Positions 22,496 through 34,101 are shown, counted from the first letter of the stretch. The stretch: DNA of 64,000 nucleotides from Fasciola hepatica (GCA_948099385.1 CANUEZ040000020.1:12603501-12667500); one strand, 5' to 3'. Notes: a model not told the origin generated them from the letters alone. Numbers and translations: made by a program.

Positions 22496-22952
22496 TGAAT
22501 TTCCCATTATCTAAGATTCAGACTCCTCGTGCCAATTTTACATCGTGTGAGTACAGACTTATCTTTGTTCTTATTGGTAAACTGCGTAAACGTAGTACGG
22601 GACAAAATTTGTTGCTTCCAAAAACGCTTGTATCTAGGACAAATTCGAAGGTTGCTCATGAAAATGGGTGTTTGCGTTAACGTTTTCGAATACACTTAGG
22701 TATGACATTATTTGGGAAGGGCTCATCATTGTGGCCATAGTTAAGATTCATCCTCTTTTCATGGTAAGTCCCATTCATTATGCAGGATGTCAGTACAGAT
22801 TAGGGTAATATGTGCATCTGGTGAAAGTTTCATGGCCGGTTTCTTAAAACCCTCCCTCCTGTATTACCTGACAGCTTTATGTAAATCACGAAACAACCGG
22901 TAATGTTACGGATAAAAGTGACACAAGGGAAAACAGCGCTGATGAAAGTTAA
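22496..22952 (+). CDS. p24-like gene F, 3' half
   Basis: Fused link plus GOLD-b exon 22496-22667 (phase 1 to 2), TM exon 22700-22763 (2 to 0) and tail exon 22875-22952 (0 to stop). The first exon gives NFPLSKIQ, then FTSCEYRLIFVLIG, the E-Y/H-R-I-C pattern of p24. The TM exon gives IIWEGLIIVAIVKIHPLFM. The tail is 25 polar, acidic residues, longer than usual. The first intron is only 32 nt, a size typical of small flatworm introns. Donors are gtgttt (weak) and gtaagt (strong); the acceptors are good. GOLD-a and the start exon must lie upstream, across the retrotransposon and SINE insertions, and were not found with confidence. Confidence 0.5.
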
Positions 22953-25606
22953 GGTACAACCTATAGCCGTACTCATAGGAGAGCCCAGGAAACAGCTGTC
23001 CGAGATTGTGCATTGTCTACTGGTAAGTGATTATGCACATAAGTTCATTTTATTAAATGAAATAGATAAAATAACTGCCTGGGCCTGTTAAAACGAGTAA
23101 TATCAGTCGTTTGAATTCTGTGTTGAACGCAACGAAGGACGATTGCCACCTTGCTTTCTCCATGGTGATCTTCATCTTCACGCTACTCTGTCCCGTTGAG
23201 TCGTTCATCTCATTCGTAGTCATTTTCTGGCCTGTGTTATTTTGTATTAGTCATTAGTAAGGATGCAGCCAGTTTCTCTTGGACATACCTGCGTCATGTT
23301 GTAATGTTATTTAGTAATTATCAATACAACTCACGTGGCTTTTTCCATATTTAAATGTGGTATTAGTTTCACCTGGTTTTCAGGGTTCAGGATGTCTGAA
23401 TAGGTAAGTACTAAATGTAATCAAATCAGTTCACGATAACCATACCAGCGGTAAATGGTTTATGAGTGTTTCCTTAGCTAAAAATGTTCACTTGGCCCCA
23501 GTAAAGTGGCTTTCCACCTATATCGGTTTCAGATACACGTAAAAAGCCATCCACACACTCTAGTAGCACGCACCCATTAATAGCCATCCATTGAGGCCAT
23601 AGGCTAGTGACTTAGCTATATTTACTTTCCAATTCATCACCGTTACCTCTACATGTACTATTCGGCTTTTTTGTCCACCACATCGAAAAAACACAGTGAC
23701 CGAAAACAAAATCCTTTATACGGAACAGTTCTTTGGTATAAAATCAATGGACTATTGTCACTTTTCACTTTGGTGTTGCCTGTTCTCCAAAAAAGGTAAC
23801 TTTTTTCACCTCTTTAAATAGGCCGCTTGACATTTCCCAGTCAGAATACTCAACCACGTCTATGGTCAGCTGAAAAATCAAATTTTACGACAGTTTGACC
23901 TCTTTTAGAATTCGCCTATATTCTTTCCTTAACCTATTATCACATGCGATTTGTTTGCAGGCATTATCCAGACATGACGGGATGTTTTACCATTATAAAA
24001 TACCATCTCTTCTCACCAGGTTGTCGAATAAGGTTTTTCAAATTGTTTCATGAAAAAGAAACGCATTACTCAGGAGATTTGAGAGATTAAAAAATATGAA
24101 CTGTACAAAAGAGGTGAGTTTGTTTTGTGTGCGCAAGCAGATCAGCAGCGGAAAAAATACTGCTTGATGCAGACAAGCAATTATAGTAAGTGAGATCTAT
24201 GAACAACCCATACTGCAAATTGTCAGTAATATTTTGAGAGAAAAATGAACATGGAAATAAAATAATAACTTCCTTCCCCTATCGAAGGAGAACAAATCGA
24301 TGAACTTCGACTTCATTTGCTTCCTAAATATGCCCCATTTTAACCCTAATCCAATCTTTTGGTACTTACAAATGGTTTCCTAAGCTGATTCTTGCTATTT
24401 GCTTACTACCGTCCAAGTATTTCTACATTTTGGAATTTACTCAGTCAACTGTTTTCTTTTAGTCATTGCGAAATAATTTTTTCAGTATTCTTGGACAGGA
24501 AGCAGCTTCCAGCGTTACTTTCACATTGACGCTTTTGAACACTTTTACGGGCCTCTGAACTGGCGACAGCTGCAAGACATTTTTGCTGTGATATGATTCA
24601 ACATTGTCAGAGCCAGATCACACGCATGTGACTGTTGGAACTTAGGAAGGAATTCACTGAAATATTTGTACTTAAACGTCAGTCGGGAAATTGTCGAACA
24701 GTTGTTTTATTGTTTGATTTGTCGGAAGTTTCGTGATTGTACCCACATCGTATTCACCTTCTGATTTATCAGATAAATTGACGTGCTTGTTTTTATCAAT
24801 GTTTGTATCTCTAGCGATCATTAGTGGAGCAATTCTATCGGTCCTCGAGGGATCGGATCGCGACTTGAACCAACCGGACCCGATAGTGAGTTGAACAAAG
24901 CAACCGTTTCACCTCTTTCGAAACTATTATTGCAAATGACAAGAAAATTGCACTGTAGATGCACTACAGTTACAAATGAAAGCAATTAACGTAAGCAAAC
25001 AAATTGAGCTGACATTATATCATCAAAGAAACCCGGAGGATGCGGGTTAACTTTTAAAGGTCCAGTCTTCGAGATGAGTAGTAAATTGAGTGCTACTTTA
25101 TTATGTGACTTACTGTCATCATTGATTTTTCGCGGGCAGCCTTGTCAGCGTGTCGACTATATCAAAATGTTACTTTTATAATAAAATTTGTTTTTGTTCG
25201 TGGATTCTGTGCTCATATTGGGATGAATACAGTTTCCTAGTTTTTATGAAGATGAAAAACAGAAGTTTTCTCGATATCAATAACGGATTTCCGTTAGTTT
25301 TTGTTTCTATTTAAAACTCTATTGGTTGTTCTAGTGCAGTTTACGCGTTGGCGGACAGCCAAGTCACTTTGGCAGTCAGCACTCTTGCAGTACTAAACAC
25401 AAGGCTTGAGACAACGGAATCTTGGATGACAGAACAGCCGATCGATGGAGTGGGTCGATAGATGGGAACTGAATCTTGTGAGCGTTGTTCAAGCCTCAGG
25501 GCGTGGTCGCCCACACCAAGCGGATCGATGCGTTGTGTTCAACGCGTAAGCGCACGTGACAAAACCCATATATTTTGCTTCGCTAATACAACATGATAAT
25601 TCTGAG
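22953..25606. other. Stretch with only scattered candidate microexons
   Basis: Candidates that I cannot chain are an ATG frame ending CLL|gtaagt at about 23021, a 20-nt segment before gtaagt at about 23402, a 40-nt segment at about 24078-24117 (RFERLKNMNCTKE) before gtgagt, and an exon after ttttttcag at about 24485 (two open frames, one reading SVTFTLTLL). One or more could be the 5' exons of the gene ending at 25865. Confidence 0.3.
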
Positions 25607-25865
25607 GCTGAACAGAACTCTCGCTAGACTTAGTGAGAAGAAACAGAACAATGCTCTTGAATTGAGTGATCTTTTTAACAACAAAGAAAGACATTGCTCT
25701 AGACTACTATGCAACTGGTGTAAGATGTTACGATCAGAAAGTCTTTCATTCGATTACAAAATGGACTACCATTTCATTGGCTATCCAATTGAGGTATGTG
25801 CTACTATTACAAGAATTGTAGTTTTTCTTTTAATTTTCTTTTATTTTAAAAGAGAGCGACGGTAA
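25607..25865 (+). CDS. p24-like gene G, coil plus TM last exon
   Basis: A phase-2 acceptor (aattctgag) opens 86 codons to TAA. The order is a polar, Lys/Glu/Leu-rich stretch with coil potential (LARLSEKKQNNALELSDLFN), a Cys-containing middle, then IVVFLLIFFYFKRERR and stop. The end combines a membrane segment, a Phe-Phe pair and a basic tail. This resembles the di-phenylalanine (COPII) and dibasic (COPI) tail signals of p24 proteins and is the best tail match in the window. An internal gtatgt at 25795 could be a donor, but reading through gives the better protein. Upstream exons were not resolved. Confidence 0.45.
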
Positions 25866-26069
25866 AACTGGCTGCAAAACTAAACAAAAGTCATCAATTT
25901 AATTCATTTCTACATGAATCAAAACCCTATCTGACAACTAGCCTATCATTTAGTTGTGGTAAAGCAGCCGGTCTTAAAGTTCCAAGCTTGTGTTATAAAA
26001 AAAGAACTGACTTATGGTTCACTGATATGTAGACCAGTCTGATGGTCAAAAGTTGACGAATAAGAGAAA

Positions 26070-26121
26070 ATGACAACCACGCCATTTTGGGTGATCTCCA
26101 CACAATTCATGTTCTGTCCAC
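26070..26121 (+). CDS. Possible signal-peptide first exon
   Basis: ATG opens 17 codons (MTTTPFWVISTQFMFCP) ending in phase 1 before gtgatac. Length, hydrophobicity and phase fit first exons of the array, but the next exon downstream (26355) enters in phase 2, so a partner is unclear. Confidence 0.25.
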
Positions 26122-26354
26122 GTGATACTGGATTTCTTGGGGATTCACACTTAACAACATCTATCTCTTATTTAGACCTTCAGTGATAATAAACGCAATG
26201 TTCAACGGGATAACTTTTTGCAAACGCTTTCAGTATATTAAAGGATGTTCGCGATGTTTAATACTTAATGTAATCTATTGTGAAAACCAATGTTTTTGAA
26301 AGGTGTAAAAAGGTTAGAGAATGTCGTGGAAAGTTCAATTTTTTTTTCCATTAG

Positions 26355-26541
26355 CATCCTTAAGCAAATTTCTGGCATTATTTGCCTATTGGAAACCTCA
26401 CATATTTCCTGGTTGATTCTTGTCTATTTCTGTAGCACTATTTTATTGTTTGGATACACGTGTTTAAGTGATTTCCGCAAAGAACGTCAACGAATTCTCG
26501 CAACCAAAGGACAGTTTCAGAAAATGTTGACAAACAGCTAA
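26355..26541 (+). CDS. p24-like last exon H
   Basis: A very good acceptor (a long T run, ccattag) enters in phase 2 and is open for 62 codons to TAA. It encodes a short polar part, then WLILVYFCSTILLFGY and a 28-residue basic tail (LSDFRKERQRILATKGQ). It lies only about 490 bp after last exon G and enters in the same phase. Either it ends a separate compact gene or it is an alternative last exon of gene G. Confidence 0.4.
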
Positions 26542-26854
26542 AATTTGTCACGGCTTCAATCATTTGGTTTGCTCAAAACATTTGATGCAACATAGTTGGT
26601 AATTTCCTCTATCATAAAAAGCAAACTGAAGTTATATGCCAAATTATACTTTTCTGTTCCCTCTGATAACCGAATAAAATCACAGAAAACCCGTGAGCTA
26701 CTGAAAAACGAAGTTCACAATATTCGAATGTGACGCAAAAGGTAAAAACATTGTACTCCGTCACATCCGAGTTGGTGAGGAATTCAATCACATGAATGAA
26801 CGTAACGTTTTCAAAATCTGTCATAAGTCAAATTTGTCAAAGTTTGCTTACCAG

Positions 26855-28801
26855 TTGGTTGGGCACTTTCTGGATGCACGTCTACCATGATCTTGACGGG
26901 AAAGTTCCCATTCAAGAAAACGTTTCTCTCATGTTTCGACTATCAGTAAAATATAAATACAACTACAAGACTGATATCCTCGTCACTCTGTTATTCGTGA
27001 GTACAGCTAGGTTGAGGAGAGCATAGCGAGATGGGTGAAGTCGCTAGTTTCATAAAAAGGTAGAATTGGTGTGAATTTATTGTCTCTGAATGGCATCAGT
27101 GCGCATTCAGTTTTTCCCCATAGTATAACGTTATAAACACGTGGTTATTTCATTTTCTGAATTCACCTAAGGCAGCTCGAAGTGTTGTTTACTCATCCAA
27201 AGGCAAACCCCCTCCCCGTTTATTTTAGCACCACCTTGTGCAAACTTCTTTTTATTTTCCACAAAACAGGGAAATAAATGTGAATCAGAAATTCTTGTTA
27301 CCCATACTGCCTATGGATAACCAGTTTCACTTAAGCGAAAATTCCCTTACTCTAAAGGATCTTCCAAAATCTGAGTTAACTGCGCGAGATGAGAGACCAA
27401 AAATTGTTCCTAGTGACCGACTCCTTATTATTTACAGATCACATCAAAATGAGCTTGTCAAAGTGAGCTACGGGTCGTGTTGTTGGGTGGTCTCTAACTA
27501 GCCTGTGGGCATGCTTGATCTGGCCCATTTTACCGTAATCTTTTGTTTTGGGTGCGTATGAAACCAAACTTAATGCGTTAATATGGCAGGGAAATTCTCC
27601 GGAAAGATCAAGGACCCTTTTTTGTGTTGTTCCCAATAAGGAGGGTTGGAAACTGTAGAAAGTGCCATTCCTAAGTACCTGTGGTTAGAAGCCACCAAGT
27701 AAATATAGAATTGATATTCAAAATTACTTGACTGCTGCCGTTCAGAGGCCACCAACCCTAAGCACTGATTAGATTTGACAATTTTAAATTATTCATTTAT
27801 TATTCTATTTATTACACAACAATGCTTAAAAATTCCGGAAGGTGGCCACGGTTAGTGAAAGGCTACCACATGGGGAGGGAGCCAGAGGTCACGGAAAGCA
27901 AACCTGGCTCATTACTATACAAAGTTCTAACTGAAAACCTTTTGAACACCGCCAGTCCGTCTTTTCACATTTACCTTTTGGATACAGAGCAAACTCTTTC
28001 AAAAGGTGTAACTATCGTGGCTGCAACTCGACTGCTGCTACTTTAACGAATCACATCCAAATCAGGTGATTGCCATGATCTGGTCATGCGGATCTACATG
28101 CTGGCCGGCATCGGTCTAACTACTGGTACTTGTCCGTGGTCACAGTTGAATATTGATTTCCCAAGTGATTCGTAAAGCCTAGAAAACAAATCATTAAAAC
28201 CGACACTTTCTTCTGATCTCGTATTCTTATTTCACAAGGTGCATTTTATGAAAGAAAGTCCACCTGATTTCGTTGACTCCATACAGGGTTTGATTGTTTC
28301 TCAAATCTCTGGTATTCCTGACCCTCTGTAGGTAAGAATGCCGGAAAGGTCAGTTTTCTCAAAGATTTATCATGGCTGTGAGAAAATTTACATCTCAGTC
28401 ATGTGCAAATCTGACGCAGGGTATTGACTCAAAATGTCCTAACAATTAACTTATGAATATTGATAACAATTTTATCACCTTATCACACTTTTGATAAGGA
28501 AGCACATGTTCAATGCATTAGATCATACAGTAATTGAAACAAAATTAATGGTTCGACCTGATTCAGTTTTTATCGACCTAGTAATCATTGTCACGAACCA
28601 GAAAAAACTGCGAACTTTTGTAAGTTTCTACCGAATCAAAAAGGCTAAATGATTTAACTTGATTTACAGGCGATTCACAAAGCAAATTTTTCAAATGTCA
28701 GTTCCAGGAAAATTTTTATTTCTGTTCTGTCGATTACCTCCTACAATTTGTACGTCCGAAATAAAACTCTCTTCAACAGTTTTCTAAATGTTCTGTTTTA
28801 A
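26855..28801 (+). CDS. p24-like gene I
   Basis: Proposed exons: 26855-26996 (phase 2 to 0), 27229-27462 (0 to 0), 28239-28311 (0 to 1), 28582-28619 (1 to 0) and 28670-28801 (0 to stop). All junctions agree. Exon 1 reads VSLMFRLSVKYKYNYKTDIL, like the T-L-E-F-Q-V...Y-D-V strands of GOLD. Exon 2 (ttttag acceptor, gtgagc donor) has DRLLIIYRSHQNE, where p24 has GTYKFCFSNE. Exon 3 continues VHFMKESPPDF, like VYFDFQVGEDPP. A 38-nt coil-like microexon (IIVTNQKKLRTF) and a last exon with RKIFISVLSITSYNLYV follow. AATAAA occurs about 80 nt after the stop. The exon-3 donor is uncertain: gtattc at 28312 keeps phase, whereas gtaggt at 28328 does not. The start exon was not found. Confidence 0.45.
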
Positions 28802-29304
28802 TGTCTGATAGATTTGACAGTATTGTGTGTGATAACATGAATCCCAGTGATCTCATGCAGATTAGTCGAGCTTCTGTGAAACCAAATAAACAAGTCAAGC
28901 TAAAGAAATGATTCATATGTATGGTGGCATATCCAAGCCTATTTCTAAACCACTAATAAATCTATTTTAATTTTTAACGAAAATACTCACCTCCAGATTT
29001 TGACAGAATGTTTATCGGTGAGCCTAGTCTGAAAATCATTTGGAAAAGTAGTTACCTGAATACGTGGAATCGGATATTACCTTTATCGAACAATGCATTT
29101 GTTGAGAAATTTACTCTGATGATCTAATTGCTACAAAGAAACTGTTAAATGAAATTTTTTGCTCCATTGTTTAAGCCCCTTTTGAACTGGATAATTTGTG
29201 TTCACACCACAACAGTTCTGTGAGAGACGCCGGTTGGCACAGAGACAGTAGAGAAAACTATAATTTCCTTTCACGTATTGATGGCCTGATACCGAAAGTA
29301 ATAG

Positions 29305-29553
29305 CTCTGTGAAAGGTGGTTTCGCATGTGTGCAACTCTGTGGTGCATGGGAAACTCTGAAAATAAACACTTGGAGCGTTGCTCAGTAGAATATCTGTCA
29401 AAATCCAAAGGAACCGATGGTCCCGGAAGTAACTCTTTGCTGAGATTACGGTTTCATCTTGCGCTGTTCTCCACTCTTTTTTCAGGCCGTGTAGATTTCA
29501 CAACATCCTTGCTAATTGTGATAGCCGTAAAGCCTGAACATACCAAAAACTAA
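29305..29553 (+). CDS. p24-like gene J, 3' half
   Basis: GOLD-b exon 29305-29428 (phase 0 to 1) reads CERWFRMCATLWCMGNSEN, with R-M-C in the place of R-I-C in p24 delta-type GOLD domains. The last exon 29486-29553 (1 to stop; acceptor ctttttttcag type) gives DFTTSLLIVIAVKPEHTKN, a short hydrophobic segment and a polar end. The intron is 57 nt. A 21-nt phase 1-to-1 microexon candidate at about 28998-29018 lies upstream, but no GOLD-a exon was found, so this may be a fragment. Confidence 0.35.
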   Translation, partial: LCERWFRMCATLWCMGNSENKHLERCSVEYLSKSKGTDGPGSNSLLRLRFHLALFSTLFSGRVDFTTSLLIVIAVKPEHTKN

Positions 29554-29591
29554 TATAAATTAGGAAGAAGAGATTGTCCAGGAATCAATAA

Positions 29592-30280
29592 GTTTGTCTT
29601 TAAATTAACTTATTTTACTTTACCACATTTATTTACCCATTGGTTCAAACACTGAGGTAAAAAGCGGTTGATTGTAATCTCTAACTGTGAGCATTCGAAA
29701 GTTAGATTCAATGAACCAAGCATGAGTTACCACACAGAAATACTGCGATCTACGCAGCGATCCCCGTGGACTACATGGCATCAATTAGCTTGATGGAGCT
29801 ACATGTTTACACATCTAATAGCCGAACTATTCTGGCCTATATTATATGACAGAAAACCGTAATTATCACATGCTAAACAAACGTCCAATTCTCGTTGCTA
29901 ACTCGAGAAACTACAGTTATTCTGACACTGTATTTCTATAAAACAAATCGCTAGCTATTTTATCATGCTTCTTATATATTAATATTACATCTGCGCCTTA
30001 TCCGAATAAAATAGAAAAAATTAGAATTCGTTACAAGCTGAAAGTTGTCCTCAGAGTAGTAGAACGTGAAAGGGTGAGTGGGAGTTTTGTTTTGTGTATC
30101 AATTATGTGACTGGAGTAACAGTTGATGCAACACAGTGATCATTTAAAAGTCAGTTTTATTGCTTACTATGAATTTATCGAATTCAATAATCCATGCAAG
30201 TGTTTTGTGACGTTCCATATTCTTCAAAATCAACGGAATAATACTCCTGTATTTTATTCTCTGGTTGCATACTACATGTG
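29592..30280 (-). repeat. Inverted duplicate, copy A
   Basis: About 690 bp that reappear in reverse complement at 36315-37020. The inner 300 bp are nearly identical (only scattered substitutions), the outer part is more diverged, and one unrelated patch of about 80 bp lies near 29720-29800. Read on the minus strand, it carries the 3' part of the GOLD exon of gene O (IKYRSIIPLILKNM ... EFDKFI before gtaagc), still open. On the plus strand a second frame (RYKLKVVLRVVER, GSFVLCINYV) is also open. Confidence 0.85.
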
Positions 30281-31223
30281 TAACTGAAAACATTGTCAAC
30301 AGTCGGAAAAGTCAAAATAAATAAATAGCCAAAACTCCCGAGGGATTAAATAAACGAAGTTTTAATTTGTGCGCATTCCAGTGCGTATTTGACCAATTAT
30401 GAAAAATGAGTGAAAATAATCCGAAACAGTTGAGCAAGTAATCAGTAGTTTGACGTTGTCATAGAAACCGAATCATCCCGTTTGTGATTTTGAATCCAAT
30501 TATTTGTTTTTGGACGCTAACTAATATGGTGGCCTCAATAAACTGGTACCAGTTCCCAAGAATTTCCTATTTTATCATGATTTCAATTATAATGTAAAAG
30601 CTCTAACATCGTATACCAAAAAAGCACTCTTAGTGCACATGTTCTGATTCCTGTTGACCGATTTGTCTTGAGGATGAAAGCTAATCCGAAGAAATCCCTT
30701 CCAGCAACTAAATTATTTTTGCATTCTGAGCCTTATCTTTCACAGTGTTACTCTTTGCACCTAATGTTTATTTTCAAAAGCACGATTACTTCAAAAAGTC
30801 TAACCGAACTGTATATTTATACCGTTCCATATTGAGATGCTTCACTCTGTTAAGCAGGAATCTATTTGTCAAGCACCTTCAGACCGCGAAATGTAAGTAC
30901 GCCGAAAAGCGCATAACTCTTCCGTTTGGGTAAAGAAGTGTGAAAACAGTTGTGCATTTGTATGTTTGTACACTTCTGTGCCAATAAAAATCAGCTGTCA
31001 AAGGTGTCAGTTCTGGAAAACCGAAATTCGGGAAGGTTTGAGCCTTTTCGTGTGCCTTTCTCCTAGAGAGATTTCAGTGAGTAATTGAAAAGTTTTAGAG
31101 CCTGGACCAGAAATGGCTCTTAACCGTGACAAATTAATGTCCAAAAGCTTTCGTGAATTTTGCTTTGAAATTTTATTCCAATGAGGTGTCACCGCCTATG
31201 CAACCTGAATAAATTATTCAACC
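30281..31223. other. Gene-poor stretch
   Basis: One spliced-looking segment (acceptor gttaagcag at about 30858, donor aaat|gtaagt at about 30893, 35 nt) is open in all phases and cannot be assigned. Nothing else is supported. Confidence 0.35.
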
Positions 31224-31251
31224 ATGTTTTTGTACGGTCTCCGGTTCGCAG

Positions 31252-31889
31252 CCTACACAGAAACTCCTGCAGATTATCTTGAATTTTACTTTGTGATCCA
31301 AAGCAAAAGATCAGGAAATTACCACGAACAGTTCGGCTATTTGTTACGAATAAGTTCCACTGATCTGTTGTGGAAGAGATTTGGACAAGAAAACGGCACT
31401 GTTTGCTGACGGAAGTCGAAAAAATTGCAGTTGGATTAAGCTGATTACTAGGAATTTTAGCTTAATTTCTCGAGAAGTTTAAAGACGCTGACAATATTGT
31501 GAACAAATACAAACTAACAATGGTTTCAATAAGTATTTTGCATGACACTACAAAATTTAAACACGTGTTCAGAACCATTTGCGGAATAGACCGATAACTG
31601 CCAATATTTTTTCTCGAATAACACCGTATGGTGCATTTCGTTTTCGATACACTCCGAACCTCGTTTGGTCCTTGCATACTAAACCAAATATGTGCATGGA
31701 TTTATCAAAACCGTTTTGGATATTGTTGACCTGAAAATTACATCCGAATTTCTGACTACATGCCTTAGGTCTTTATCATGTTGGTAATGATGATAGTGTT
31801 CATTTCTACATCCCAAATTAACGGTTTTCATCGTTAGTTGTGAGGAACAAAATAGAAACTACTGGATGCTGACGGTTCCTACACCTTGG
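31252..31889 (+). CDS. p24-like gene K, GOLD exons only
   Basis: The GOLD-a candidate starts at 31252 (phase 1, acceptor ccggttcgcag) and is open to 31409. It reads YLEFYFVIQSKRSGNY, then LLRISSTDLLWKR, close to the L-E-F-Q-V-I-T-G-G-x-Y run of p24. The true donor is uncertain. A GOLD-b candidate, 31838-31889 (phase 2 to 0; acceptor atcgttag), reads NRNYWMLTVPTPW. No last exon is found before the next unit begins at 32130. An in-frame ATG at 31224 could allow the first exon to start here without a separate signal exon. A relic of the foldback tail (TTCGATACACTCCGAACC) lies between the exons at about 31645. Confidence 0.35.
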
Positions 31890-32129
31890 GTCTGTCCACT
31901 TCAAGTGCTAGGTCGGTGTGAATGATTGTTTTTGCATAGTCACAGTTACTACTTATTTTCTACAACACGGATGCAATTCCCGTCCCAGTGGATGACCGGA
32001 AAGCAAATAACTAACTGCCTCAGATTTCGATGTCTGTTACTGACCCACTACCACATAAGTGACCATAATTGTAGATAAAACAATTTGTGCTTTATGGTTG
32101 TTTTGCACATATTCAACTGGTAACAATAG

Positions 32130-32242
32130 CAATAACAATACCATATGCGTTTGAACTCACTCCAACGAACTGTTTCTGTCCGATAGGCAGCAGTATGCAA
32201 TTCCACTGTCTCGGTTTCATCGTCCACATTTGGACTGAGCCA
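32130..32242 (+). CDS. p24-like unit L, GOLD-a exon
   Basis: Phase-1 acceptor (aacaatag) and phase-0 donor (gagcca|gtaaat). The product reads YAFELTPTNCF, then CPIGSSMQFHCLGFIVHIW. FEL followed by Cys-Phe within about seven residues is the classical start of the mature p24 chain (compare FELPDN..QCF). No start exon, GOLD-b or TM exon could be joined. A minus-strand frame of 124 codons (32048-32422) overlaps it, so the coding strand is not certain. Confidence 0.4.
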
Positions 32243-33969
32243 GTAAATACAGGAATATTCTGCCAAACGATTGGCACAGTAACTAAGCAGATCCTTTTCA
32301 AAATAACCGGTTTGTAAAAATTGGAATAAGGTCAAATTAAGCGAGAGAGATTGAGTGTTTAAGGGTCCATCTCCGGTTAATGTGCCACCACCGGCTTTGG
32401 CGCGAGCCCCTCCACGACCCATAATCAGACACGATGTATCATATTTCCGAATTCTTGTTTGGTCACACTTTACAGAGCTGTTGATTCGGGATGTTTCAAA
32501 AGTAGGTCAGCTTTTCCATTCTGTCTTACTTGAATTTGGTTATTAGGAAATTAGGAGCCATATATACAAATCGATACTATGCAGTGAAGTGTCTGGTTTA
32601 TTGTCTTCACTGCCTGTGTCCAGTGGTATCAATCACGTACACCCTCTGTGTAGCCGAATACAGATTCGAATAATTGCCGTAACTCCCAAACAAACGATTC
32701 GTAATTGCATTTGGGTGAAAATGGATTCGAGTGGAAAGAGAACACTCGGATTGGTCCAACCAAGCGCCAATCAACATCAACTCGGAAAACGGATTCTGTG
32801 ACACGTCGATGAATCAATATGGCCAGTGTGGATAATGGGACATTTAGGGGAGATCACGACGAATTCCCCAAACATGTGCTTTTCGTTAAGTGACCCGTAA
32901 AATGTGTATCGAGGGTCGTGCGCTCTACCATTGCGTTCACAAACAGATTCTGATACACAGTTAAGTCTTCCTTGGTTGAGGACTGAGAGTCCCAACAGAA
33001 TGCCATCAGGTTTTTGTCTCTGATTAGAATATTTGTGATTATAAATGCTGAATATTTCACGTACTCTGCATTGCAAATGTTTATTCAAAGTTCACTATAC
33101 TATTTAAAATATTGGCAACGAGTGACTTCTTTTTATGGAACAAATGGTTTAAATACTTAAACCATTGTTGTGCTTAGTTTACAGAATATAGAAGAGGTAT
33201 GTAAAGGCCGAAAATTGTGCGTAAATCTAATGTGTACATTCACAAACCGGGATCAACATAATGCTGCTTGTTTTTATTGATAAAATCCGTTTTTCATTTG
33301 ATCTCTTTTTGTTTAACTTCATAAAATTAAATTACTAAAAATTGATCCCCGTGTCCTCGGTTTTTGACAAAGTGCCATAAAATGATAACTTGGTAGTTCA
33401 AAACTCTGATACAAAGCAAAGTATTCACTACTGATCAAATCAGCTGGTTTGGCACAATTGGTTCAGTATTAGAATAAAAGTCTCCAAATCAGGACATATA
33501 TACATTGGAGAAAATACAAATACAATTTGTATAGCTGAATTGTGCTAACGATATTAATATGACCGAACAAATTTACACTCAGTATTTGGCTTGAGAGAGG
33601 TAAAAAGTAGTGATCGGTGATACGTTTGCCTTTAAATTATTATTTGAGAAGCTTGGTCCAGATAAGATAAGATTACGTTTTGGGATCAATCTGATGCAAT
33701 GAATTCAGTTTTGATTTACCTAGCAACAAAAAGCTGTCTGCCAAACACGGTTATCAGTCACTAAATTTTCTCATATTTATTCCAAAACTTATGACAAACG
33801 CAAACTGACGTTTTGGTGAACATTGAACCCAGTGAATATCTCACGATCCAGTCTAGAATATTGCCTTATTTTGCCTTGGTTTTACTGAAGTCACTGTAAT
33901 AACTCTCGAATCACGAAAGTCAGAATGGACAGAGAACCATACCAGTGTGAAACTGTTTTTTTCTGGCAG
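32243..33969. other. Stretch with several overlapping minus-strand frames
   Basis: The part at about 32590-33090 is more GC-rich and is open in three minus-strand frames (103, 65 and 62 codons), one preceded by an acceptor-like attctaatcag near 33037 and followed by AATAAA (minus) near 32605. It may hold the last exon of a separate minus-strand gene, but I recognise no family. From 33100 to 33969 nothing is supported. Confidence 0.3.
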
Positions 33970-34101
33970 AGTGTGGAGCTAAACGTGAACATTGTTTCAC
34001 CAGACGGTCTAAACAGTGGAACAGCCAACTCTGAGAATGTTGGTTCAAAAATACTTGAAATGATTTTCAGGGGTTACAAAAGCCAACTACTTTCACTCTG
34101 A
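33970..34101 (+). CDS. p24-like unit M, GOLD core exon
   Basis: A strong acceptor (gtttttttctggcag) enters in phase 0. The frame reads SVELNVNIVSPDGLNSGT and runs open to TGA at 34099-34101. L-x-V-x-I-x-S-P-D-G is a near-canonical p24 sequence (compare N-L-D-I-D-V-x-V-x-S-P-D-G). In the Gly codon of SPDG a phase-1 donor (G|gtctaa at 34006/34007) sits at the same place as introns in genes A, B, C and D. Reading on without splicing gives KILEMIFRGYKSQLL, which also fits the GTYKFCF strand, so the exon may be used either way. This is the clearest single-exon match in the window. Confidence 0.5.
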   Translation, partial: SVELNVNIVSPDGLNSGTANSENVGSKILEMIFRGYKSQLLSL

